Positions 50,104-61,115 of a stretch of DNA of 64,000 bases are shown piece by piece (position 1 is the stretch's first letter; every line of letters starts with the position of its first letter). Below the pieces are notes generated by a model. That model was not told the origin of the DNA, did no database searches, and saw only the letters and a program-made list of their open reading frames with translations. The stretch is from NCBI GenBank assembly GCA_022316685.1, contig JAKJHU010000107.1, positions 1,612,001-1,676,000 of the forward strand, read 5' to 3'. The DNA comes from Progne subis subis. Lineage: Eukaryota; Chordata; Aves; Passeriformes; Hirundinidae. The position numbers were made by a program, and so were the translations under genes.

Positions 50104-51808
50104 ACCCACACAGACAGACACACCGACACACCACCACAGACACAACGACACACAGACACACAGGCACACAGACACACAGACACACAGGCACACCGACACA
50201 CCGACACACCGACACACAGACACACCGACACACCGACACACAGGCACACCGACACACCGACACACCGACACACAGACACACCACCGACACACAGACACAA
50301 CGACACACAGACACACAGACACACAGACACACAGACACACCGACACACCGACACACCGACACACAGGCACACTGACACACCGACACACCGACACACAGAC
50401 ACACAGACACACAGACACACCGACACACAGACACACCGACACACAGGCACACTGACACACCGACACACCGACACACAGACACACAGACACACAGACACAC
50501 CGACACACAGACACAACGACACACAGACACACAGGCACACAGACACACAGACACACTGACACACCGACACACCGACACACCGACACACCGACACACCGAC
50601 ACACAGGCACACCGACACACCACCGACAAACAGGCACACCGACACACCGACACACAGACACACTGACACACCGACACACCGACACACAGGCACACCGACA
50701 CACCGACACACAGGCACACCGACACACCACCGACAAACAGGCACACCGACACACCGACACACAGACACACAGACACACCGACACACAGACACAACGACAC
50801 ACAGACACAACGACACACCACCGACACACAGACACAACGACACACAGACACACAGGCACACAGACACACCGACACACAGGCACACAGACACACTGACACA
50901 CAGACACACCGACACACAGGCACACCGACACACCGACACACAGACACACCGACACACAGACACACCGACACACCGACACACAGACACAACGACACACAGA
51001 CACAACGACACACCACCGACACACAGACACAACGACACACAGACACACAGGCACACAGACACAACGACACACAGACACACCGACACACCGACACACAGAC
51101 ACAACGACATACAGACACAACGACACACCACCGACACACAGACACAACGACACACAGACACACAGGCACACAGACACACAGACACACCGACACACCGACA
51201 CACCGACACACAGACACACAGACACACAGACACACTGACACACAGGCACACCGACACACAGACACACAGGCACACCGACACACAGACACACCGACACACA
51301 GACACACAGACACACCGACACACCGACACACCGACACACCACCGACAAACAGGCACACCGACACACAGACACACAGACACACCGACACACAGACACACCG
51401 ACACACTGACACACCGACACACAGACACACAGACACACCAACACACCACCGACAAACAGGCACACCGACACACAGACACACAGACACACCGACACACAGA
51501 CACACCGACACACAGACACACCGACACACAGGCACAGAGGCACACCGACACACAGACACACAGACACACCGACACACAGGCACACAGACACACCAACAGA
51601 CAGACACACAGACACACCGACACACAGACACACCGACACACAGACACACAGACACACAGACACACCGACACACCGACACACAGACACACCGACACAGACA
51701 CACAGGCACACCGACACACAGACACACAGACACAACGACACACAGACACACCAACACACAGGCACACCGACACACCGACACACAGGCACACAGACACACA
51801 GACACACA
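50104..51808. repeat. Octamer minisatellite array, about 1.7 kb
   Basis: About 210 head-to-tail copies of an 8-bp unit. Variants are mainly CCGACACA, CAGACACA and CAGGCACA, with rarer CTGACACA and ACGACACA. The register is shifted by an 11-bp variant (CCACCGACACA or CCACCGACAAA) at 50281, 50620, 50727, 50818, 51013, 51128, 51339 and 51446. Because 8 is not a multiple of 3 and the minus-strand unit TGTGTCGG/TGTGTCTG contains no stop, all three minus frames stay open for 816-832 codons and encode the same low-complexity Cys-Val-Ser peptide. These are artefacts. The alternating purine-pyrimidine character favours Z-DNA. Confidence 0.95.
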
Positions 51809-52358
51809 CACAGAGCTCTCTCCCACACAGACACAGACACACACAGTGCCCTCTCCCATGCAGACACAGACACACACAGAGCTCTCTCCCACACAGACAT
51901 AGACACACACAGAGCTCTCTCCCACGCAGACACAGACACACACAGTGCCCTCTCCCACGCAGACACACAGACACACACAGAGCTCTCTCCCACACAGACA
52001 CAGACACACACAGTGCCCTCTCCCACGCAGACACACAGACACACACAGAGCTCTCTCCCACACAGACACAGACACACACAGTGCCCTCTCCCACGCAGAC
52101 ATACAGACACACACAGAGCTCTCTCCCACACACAGACACACACAGAGCTCTCTCCCACGCAGACACAGACACACACAGAGCTCTCTCCCACGCAGACACA
52201 CAGACACACACAGAACTCTCTCCCACACAGACATAGACACACACAGAGCTCTCTCCCACGCAGACACAGACACACACAGAGCTCTCTCCCACGCAGACAC
52301 AGACACACACAGTGCCCTCTCCCACGCAGACACACAGACACACACAGAGCCCTCTGAC
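51801..52358. repeat. 33/35-bp tandem repeat array, 17 units
   Basis: Seventeen units start (at the GAGCTC/GTGCCC core) at 51813, 51846, 51879, 51912, 51945, 51980, 52013, 52048, 52081, 52116, 52145, 52178, 52213, 52246, 52279, 52312 and 52347. Spacing is 33 or 35 bp, with one of 29. Two core types exist: GAGCTCTCTCCC (a SacI site) and GTGCCCTCTCCC. Part of the array follows a 68-bp dimer (51945, 52013, 52081). Each unit also contains CACACAGACACAG-type sequence like the upstream octamer. The 33-bp units preserve reading frame, giving plus-strand frames at 51945-52421 and 52013-52357 that begin with the same peptide. No function is implied. Confidence 0.95.
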
Positions 52359-52379
52359 TCCCCACACCGTCAACAATGG

Positions 52380-52421
52380 GGCTGTGTGTGTGACTGTGTG
52401 TGTGTGTATGTGTGTGTGTGA
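52380..52421. repeat. (TG)n dinucleotide run
   Basis: Imperfect TG repeat directly after the 33/35-bp array. Together with the CA-rich array it forms opposing CA and TG blocks on the same strand, which could pair as a hairpin. Confidence 0.85.
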
Positions 52422-52868
52422 GAGAAAAAGCACTCTGAAATCTTTCTCTTCGCAGAATCAGCCCTCGAGCTTATTGCAGCTTTCTTGTCCTCCCAGCACT
52501 CATGCCTGATGCAATTTAAGAGCCAGAATTAAATTCAAGGCTTTTACTGTAGCTATGGCCATTAAATGGTGCAAGCTTTTCTGGAACCACAGGACAAAGA
52601 CAAAAATTGAATTTGTCTCTTGATTTATTTATATCTTGATTTTAAAAAATATTGTCATATTTAATTTTGGTGATGGAGTGCCTTCTTTTCTGATGAGAAC
52701 ACAAAGTAATATCTTTTTTAATAGTGCCCTTTAAGTGAGCATAGCATTTGGGTTGCTTTCTATCTTAAGATTTGTTAATGTAGAAAGCAAATCCTGTGCA
52801 GAAGCTGAATTAGTGTGACTGAAAAGAAGCTGCTATACTAAAACCCTTAAAGGCCCTCCCCAACCACA

Positions 52869-52883
52869 CCCCCCCCCCCCCCC
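52869..52883. repeat. Poly(C) run of 15
   Basis: Uninterrupted run of C. Its complement is a G-run that could form a G-quadruplex and is prone to length error in assembly. Confidence 0.9.
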
Positions 52884-55800
52884 AAACAAACCAACCCACA
52901 AAACCCCCAGCCTTTTTGCAAGTACACTGTCTCCCAAAGACGCATTGCACTTGCAAACGACTTGCAATTGCACCCCTGAAAATAAATTGGTATTCCAGAT
53001 ATTCTCTTTCTTCAAACAGCAGTGTATTTATTCAGTTCACAAATAGTGTCACAAATTTCCTGGTGACCATAAAATAATAGGAGATTATAAGGATACAGAA
53101 TTTGTGGCTTTTTCTCTTTTTTTTTTTTCTTCTCCATTTTTTCTTCATGCTATGTGTCTGCATTTTCTTTCAAGCTTGCCTCACTGATGTAAGATGCAAC
53201 ATAAGCAGCAGACATACAGTGTGGAATATTCCAGTCTGAATTTAATATGATTCAGATTTTCATGGTTTGTTCAAACACACTGTTTTGCAAGGAACATACA
53301 TTAAACACCCATGGCTCTCACACAGTTCTGACCAAATTTCTTTATTCAGATCAGTAAAATAAATTAGGCTCAGAATGTATGAGGTTGCTGATATGTAACA
53401 ATACAGATTAAAATAAAAGTCAAGATTTCACTCAACCTGCCTTCCCTTTACTTGTCTTCAGCTACCCAAATGCAGTGTCAGTACATCTGCTTGTGGATTG
53501 TCTGATTTAATTTTGCAGCTTCCCTGCCTAGAGAAGGCTAATTATCCACTTGAAACTCTGTACCCCACTGAGGTGGTGCCAAGAAAGCAGAGATCTATGA
53601 CACTGGCTCCATAGCCATACCATGTTGTCATGCACAAATCAAGAAGTCAATCTTATAGTACCTGCTGGTATTCACCCACGCTCAGAGCAGAGAACACCAA
53701 TGCTTGTTGGATGCTAGGTAGTGACAAATGGAGGTGAGTGCTATCTCTGATCCCAGAGTAATTACAGTGCTCTGACTTTTTTGATTTAACATCAAACTGA
53801 AAACTGATTGATTAATGCACATATTCCCTTAGGATTTAAATAGTAATTTCCTGTGTGCTAGCTCTAGTAATAAGTGTTAGGGATTCAATGTAGTTTTTCA
53901 GAAAGGAGATGTGACTACCATCCTTGACTTACAGTAGGTATGAGAAATTATTCAAGCTTATTTGACAGACTACTTAGATGAAACAATACAAGCTTCACCT
54001 TCTGTGTCCATTAAAACATTCATGGGCTAATGAATACATATTCCTTCATTTATATGAAGCTTTGAATGTAGACCTTATGCCAGGGAAAACCAAGTGCCTA
54101 AGAGAGGAAACATGATCTACAGTAAGGTAAAGGAGAATGGCACGGAGAGTTGTAAAATCACAGAAATTAGACCTGGAAAGGATGTTATTTATCCTTTTCC
54201 ACCAGATAAATGTTTACATCTAAGAAAGAAAATTTGCTCTGAGTGCCAGTTTGAAAGATTTTTGGTGGAATGATCAAGGAAACCTGTTTGAGTTCTGCAG
54301 TGTTCAGAAGCTTGCTCATTCTTTGAAAGTAAACAGATGACATTAAAGATGTCTGACTCCATCACCACCTTCCTCCTCACAGAATCAATACACGGTGCCC
54401 TAAGCTTTGACCAAGGACTCTGGTCAAAGACAGTAAATTTACTCTTTGAAACTTCATCTGTACCTTGATTCCACCAGATGACGATTTCACTATTTTTCTG
54501 CCAGACAAAGGCAACTAGGCATCTTCACATCTCAGGAGAGATGTCATAGTTGGCAGTCATGGATGAATAAAAACTACAGGGTAGTGATAATTCCTGGCAT
54601 TAACTAGATCCTGGCTTTGGAACAAGATCCTTCCACTCTATCCGTCTTGTACCACCAGCAGCTTAGAATTGAACTATACTTTGTAATGTGATATGCAAAG
54701 TTTTTCCTTGATGCTACTGCTTTTACAGTGGGTGACTTCTATTTGTGTAAAGAGCATGCCTGCATTAACAATTTCAGTGGAAAGCGTTTGCATGCCTCTT
54801 CATATTATAATGATGAATTCTGGAAATATATGAAGCTAGTATTCCACATGTGTTAAAAGCAGATGGGAAAACTTCTGTCACGATTTTAATAAAAAATAGG
54901 GGGTTAATTCTGCCTTGTCTGAAAAAAAAGAAAAGAAAAAAGAAAAAAGTGGTCTTTTTTGGTCTTTTCTTGATTCCATAAAACTGCTTTAAAATTAATT
55001 ATTATTTTGACAACAATCTCATGTTTCTGTGTACATTTCTTTTTCAGCAAAGCAGCCACTTGTACCAGTAATGTTGCTAACCTGGTGCAGGTGGCTCAGC
55101 TTTTCCTCTCTGTATTGCTTGTTTAACTTCTTTCTCCTGACATAGCTGCAGTTTGCAAAATACTGGAATACCTTCATTAACTCTCCAGCTCTTCTGAATA
55201 TGACAGTTCCACAAGGTATCGTAATGCTCTTACAGCTGTTATACTCCTTTGACTGCCGCTTTCACAGATTCATGCTCTTGAATACAGCCTACAGTAGGTG
55301 CTCCTGTACCCCACAACTGCATGTGTGATATAGCAGCCCAGCAATATCTTCTGCCATATGGAGCCCTGCAAGCTGTTTATGAGCAGCATTGCTGTCCGTG
55401 AAAAATCATTTCAAAGATGCATTCTTTTGAACATATATTAAACATTCTAGGATAGAAAAAGCATCAGATTAGCATTTCAAATTGTGAAGTTGAACTGATT
55501 TACCCCAGTGGGGCATCAAATGCTGAGGGCTTTTCTTCTGTTTGTTTTTTAACATGTATATATTCCCAATTACCTAGTAACCAAGATAAACTTACCAGAG
55601 TGTTCAGTGTCTAATAAAACTTGCAACTTCCATTACTGTCAGGAAGAAATGTGGTTCTCACCTATAGTAGATCATGGCATAGGCTGCACAGAAATTTCCT
55701 CCTTTATATTTTTTCTAATCTGTAAAGTTTTACATTTGCAAAAAGTGATATTATAATTTCAAATATAAATGCAAAAAAAAATCAGCAAGCATGTACTAAA

Positions 55801-57017
55801 ATAATACCGGTCTTAGTCTGTTATATTTTATGTCAGAATCAAAAGTGCGGTGTTGAGGAAAAAATGGTGGGAGAGCATTTTGTAACATTTAAGTCTATTA
55901 GTTATTAATATTATTCAAATAATGGTGACTCATGTTCTAAACTCACATTAAAATTGTAAAATTTTAGCTTCAGGGGAGTTATTGTTTCACCTTTATTGTG
56001 GGCTGCCTTTCTTTTTCTTTGCTCTTATGCAAATATCTATATCTTATTTTCTTTCCTGTCTTGTTTCATTTTTATGTGTGAAGCAAAATCAGTGTAGAGG
56101 ATCCAGAGATAATTATATCTTCATTAATATTAAAAAACTATCTCAGTAATAAACAGAACAATCAGGAGAAATAAATAAGAGGAAAGATAAAAAGACAATC
56201 AAATGTGTATTTTTCTAAGAAAAAATGCATGCCCAGAGGAAAAATTATATAATCTTTATGGTTTAATGCAAATTAGGTGGAAAAAAATCTTAAGCCATAT
56301 AAATTAACAAGAAAGACCAGGTGTTGAGCACTAAATAGCTAAGTCCAAAGGAACTGTGCTGATACATACTGCAAATAACACTGAAATTTATTTTTACAGC
56401 TGTATATAATTTAATTTGGTAATTAGGAAGGGCATTTGCATTGATCTGTCTGTTGCAATTGGCACAGACAGATTTTGTGATGTAGAGGGCTAAAGTCACC
56501 TTTATTGTTGATTCTGATAATGTGATCTGTGTGCTAGTGAGTAGTCTGCAAGGTCATAATAAGTGGTCTGTATTTATTCTGTGCATGCTACTCTTCAAGA
56601 AATTTTAAAGCTGCAATTGATGCCTATCAACTTTAAGAAAGTTTTACTGATCTAGCCTGATTTCTTTTGCATATCCTGGGCTATGATATTTCACTGACAT
56701 TAATTTCCTGACACACTGTATTAGGGCGTATCCTTTAAAATGACAACAACTTTGGTTTTGAAAACTTAAATTGAAGGGCAACCATCGTATCCAAAAGTCA
56801 TTTGATTTAGTGTTTAATTATCCCCACAAGCAGGAACAAATCACCAAGGAAATTAACCTATACTATGCAGGAAGTGTATTTTGTATGTGATGAAAGGCAT
56901 TACTCCCCAAGGGAAATAAAGTGATCTAAGGAGTAAGAAATGGAAGATGAAATCTGCTTTACACAAAGTTCTTGTTCATTGGTACTCACTGATCCATGAC
57001 ATATAATTTACTACTAC

Positions 57018-57100
57018 TTTTATTTTTATTTTTATTTTTATTTTTATTTTTATTTTTATTTTTATTTTTATTTTTATTTTTATTTTTATTTTTATTTTTA

Positions 57101-57131
<31 letters not shown>

Positions 57132-57146
57132 TTTACTTTTATTTTT
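57018..57146. repeat. (TTTTA)n microsatellite, about 25 units
   Basis: Nearly perfect pentanucleotide repeat of about 130 bp. The right end has one TTTA variant and a TTTTAC variant. It is followed 150 bp later by a (TA)n stretch near 57300-57312. Confidence 0.95.
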
Positions 57147-58732
57147 GTGTTGGTCAAATTACTGTCAATGATTGATTGTGGACATTTTAAGTAAAAGCTT
57201 TCTTCAAGTTCTTATAAAAGTTAGGTTAATGATTATACTTTTTATTTTCCACTGAACCTTATTATTTTACTAAATATGTGCAATATATATGTTGTAGTAT
57301 TATATATATATATTTTATTTATACTGTATATAGGCCTTAAGGGAAAGGGAGAAGGAAAGAGGGAGGGGATACTGTACAGGTTTAAGGATGACAGAGAATT
57401 CAAAGTAAAGAACCGAAGTGTTATTAATTTCTGAATTTGAAACAATTGTTTGAGTATGATGTATACCTTTGTTATCTATATGTGACATATTTTGGAAATG
57501 GATTTAATTTGTATTTTGTTATCCAGCCTAGAGGCTCGTCTCACTAATAGGACTCTTCCCATTTATTTCTAAATGAGCAAAATAAGGTTTTTAGCTGTTC
57601 TTAGTCAGTTAAAATGGCTCTAAATTTATAATAATTATGCCATCTCTCACAACAGATTCTGGAAAAACAAATACTTTAAAATATGCACTTCATTATTAAA
57701 GCAGGCTAAAAATCACCAAATATATGTTAGTATTTATTCCATGAATGGGATCATCACTGTTTTTTCATTTGTTTGTTGTCCTCTAATAAATTCTTTGGAG
57801 TTCCTTCATACTTTTACAGCTGCTTTGTCTTTTAAGTGTTAGTGTATCAGGATGTCCAAGGGCACCGTCACAAAATAGTATAAATCAGCAATACAGAGAC
57901 TATGTGGTGATAAACCAACTTGATAGAAATCATAGTTGAGAATTAATTGTGTCACTTTGTTTGAGAATGATTTAAAACTTTGTACCTTACTCTTGTGAGG
58001 AGTTGATACTCTGTGCATTGGCAAATAGAAACTATAAACAGAAAAACACAGATGATGAATACTTCATTCTACAAATGAATATCATCTTGCAAAAACTCAC
58101 AAACTTTTCTAAGTATGTACTTTTAAAATATTTCTTAGTAGGAATGAGTGCAGTAAAACTAATTGTGCCAATACGGTGAACAGCTTGTATTCATATTTTA
58201 AAAGAAATTATTGAAATCATTGAAGTATGGTATTGCTAACATACGTTTAATTAAAGCTTTTAAATATGCCAATCTAACTTATCCTTTCTTGCTGACCATC
58301 AGAAAAGGACATAGTTTTGTTGTTTCTGAAACACTATAAACTTATAGGAGAGAATGCACTCAGTACCTTATAAACAATACAAAATATCTAAAAGTATGAA
58401 AATGTTTTTTCATGGTTTGTCATCTGGAGAAACAGACATATTTTCCAATTTTTATAAATTTTTGAAATATTATAAAAACAAGTTATTGTGGATAAAAGCA
58501 TGCTGCACAGCAGCTGGGCCATGAAAACATGGATTTGCTAATGTGTGATGGTAAGTGTAAGCAATTCAAGTTTCTTTTAATCTCACAGTAGATTGAAGTA
58601 CTTCCAATTACTCTGGGGTGGGTTTTTTTTTTTTTTTGCTGGACTGCTACTACATACGATAAAATTTATCATTTGTAGACTTATGTGATAAATTGTTCAT
58701 GTAGTTAAGCCATGAATTGTGTTCAAGGTGTT

Positions 58733-58838
58733 AGGTGGGGCTTTGAGCAACCTCGTACAGTGAAAACAGCAGAGGAGTTGGACAAGATACCTCTCCCTAA
58801 AGATCCCTCCCAACCCAAATCATTCTATGATTCTGTAT
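58733..58838 (+). mobile_element. CR1 LINE 3' terminus
   Basis: A very short plus-strand CR1 3' end. GGTGGGGCTTTGAGCAACCT and GATCCCTCCCAACCCAAA are followed by the diagnostic tail ATTCTATGATTCTGT. Confidence 0.92.
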
Positions 58839-60569
58839 AAAGACTCTTATTTTTAAGTTATCTATAGATGGTTTTCATCACACAACCCAGGCATTGTTAT
58901 AGTAATTTCCTAGTATCTCTTAGGAAACATGGAATTAATAGAAGTGGTGTAGAAACATTTGTTAAGAACTTTGTTATGAAATCTATGGATTGTTTATTGT
59001 TTGGATATTTTTAAGGAAATCACAGCACAGGTTTTAAAACTCTTCAGTTACATTTAGATTGCTAGCAGCATAAGTGTTTTCAGATATCTCTGATTCTGCA
59101 CAGAAAAGGTTTTTTTGTCTATAGTTTTAATGTTAATTTCAGTAACAGTTACAAAGAAAAGAGTCTTTAAATATTAGCTCATCCTGGTGCATAAACTAGA
59201 GCAATATTTGAATTGCAGTTACATTTTTGCTGTTAAGCCAAGTTGCCCTATGTATATGTCTATTATCTTTATTAATGTTCTATAGGAAAATAATCTGGAT
59301 ATTTTCTTTCTTATAAATACTGATGGTGAATAAATACTGATTATTACAGAATGTTGATAGGACTGGCCAAGAAAAACTTTGGCTATGTATTTCTAGGTCC
59401 ATCAACCTGAGCTACGTGTTAGGATCTTAAAATAAATTATATATAAACTGTTGCATTGGCAAACTGCATGTTAATTAAAGTCCTGGTTTGAGTGCAAATT
59501 AGGAGACTGAAATTATTTTATGTTTGTTGATTTAGGCTGCAGTAAAATTCACTGGACTGCCTTCCAGTCCTGCAATCTCACAAGTCATATTAGAAGATAA
59601 TGCAAAGCACACTGTCACCATTGCCTGTAGTTTAAAGCAAAAAATTAACATGTAGGGTGAGGGAGGAAGGAAATATCTTGACCATAAAAGTCAAGCTGAA
59701 AATAGAATCATAAATTAATCTAATCTTACTGTGCTTAGCATCTCTGTATGCAAAATGAAGTCAAGAGAATTTCAATTTTGCTATTAAGATATATTCTATT
59801 TTTAATTAATTTGATTAGAAATGGAGTTTGATTAACATGTTCCATGACATGGTACCTCATCTTGTTGTCACGGGAACTGATACAAATTGTTGTTCAGAAG
59901 TTTTAAAATAAGAGAAGATGGTTTTCTGGTAAATGAAATTTTCATTTGAATTTCATTAGAGTTTAAGTAATGTTTATGAAATAGCTCTAAGTATTCCTCT
60001 GTATGTTCTGAGTATATCATCCCTCCAAAATATGTGTATTTTTGTAAAAAACTTGAGCAATGTTCTTTCCAATGGCTTCCTGAGGGATTCAAGGCAGACA
60101 AGTTTTCTTTCTAAGCGTTGTAGCCAACCATTTGTTCTATCAGATATGGCATAAAATTACCGTACACCAATAAATTCCCATACACAAATGCATGGGGCAT
60201 GGGGAACAAACAGAACCATAATCTTATTGGGGTTATGGGGATGTGGTGGGATTGCTCAAATGACTGGGGTGTGTGAGAGATGAATTTAAGCTCAGTAGGA
60301 AGGATTTGGAAGGATGGTGAGGAGAGGGATCTACTCTTGATGTGAGAGACCAGTGGGATTGCCTGGGATTCTGTCTGTGGGTGGATGATGAATCATCTGG
60401 GAGATTACAGTTCAAGATTAGTTATTTGGGATACAGTTTTAGTCATGTGGGATTTCCAATAACTCTACAGAATATAATCTTTGAAAAAAGGAACATCCAG
60501 AAGAGTTGGATGATTTTCAAGGCTCATCTCCTGCTCAGTTAAACAGGGAGTTCCTTCTAAACACAGGAC
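58839..60569. other. No recognisable gene or element
   Basis: AT-rich, apparently single-copy DNA. A G-rich patch around 60215-60370 has short frames without recognised motifs. Confidence 0.5.
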
Positions 60570-61115
60570 ATGAAAAGGAAGTATAAAAGGGGTAGAAGCA
60601 GAAAAAAATGACACAGAAAAACCCCCAAAGATACTGCCAAAGCATGGAGGGGTTGGATGAGGAAAGTTAAAGCCTGTCTGGAGATGCAGATGTGAAAGGC
60701 AAGTGAAACGTCTACAGTATATCAGCAGCAAGAAAAGATACAAAAAATGTAAGTGTACTGTTCTGTGGGACAGGGCATCTGACGATAAAGGAGATGGAAA
60801 GGGACAAGGTTTCTAATGTCACCTTGTCCTCAGTCTTTATCAGTATGTGTGATCTTCAGGCCCCTGAAACTAGAGGTGAATTCTGGAGCAAGGAAGACTT
60901 ACCCTCAGTGGAGGAGTTTGCTGATGATACAAACTGGGAGAAGTAGTTGGATCCACCAGATGGCTGCCTGAAGATGTCCTGTCTCCACTCTTGAAGATAC
61001 TTAAAAACCATCTGTGCACTGCCCTGGGCAACCTGCTGTCAGTGGTTCTATTGAGCAGAGGAGTTGGACTAGACGATCTCAAGAGATCCCTTCCAACTTC
61101 CACTTCTCTGTGTTT
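60570..61115 (+). mobile_element. CR1 LINE fragment with internal deletion
   Basis: Plus-strand CR1 pieces. At 60640-60890 there is ORF2 sequence between the endonuclease and RT domains (a TATATCAGCAGCAAGAAAAG phrase and a TTGTCCTCAGTCTTTATCAG phrase). This jumps around 60890-60940 to 3'-UTR sequence (GCCCTGGGCAACCTGCTGTC, GGAGTTGGACTAGACGATCTC, CCCTTCCAAC). The middle of ORF2, including RT, is missing. This could be one internally deleted copy or two adjacent insertions. Confidence 0.82.

Larger units (their letters stand above)
52422..58732. other. Single-copy-looking AT-rich DNA; no gene seen
   Basis: About 6.3 kb without a recognisable element or coding region. Minor features are a run of 15 C at 52869-52883, an A/G-rich run at about 54921-54948 and the (TTTTA)n repeat listed separately. 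Stretches such as 52440-52620 and 56700-56890 have the balanced, repeat-free look of conserved non-coding DNA. This needs alignment to test. Confidence 0.45.

Noticed and set aside
49806..50375. Plus-strand 189-codon frame running from unique sequence through the CpG segment into the octamer array
   Set aside because: Its C-terminal half is pure repeat, its N-terminal half has no recognised motif, and there is no independent support for a start or a transcript.
50104..52358. CRISPR-like array
   Set aside because: There are no unique spacers between repeats. It is a eukaryotic tandem repeat of 8-bp and 33/35-bp units.
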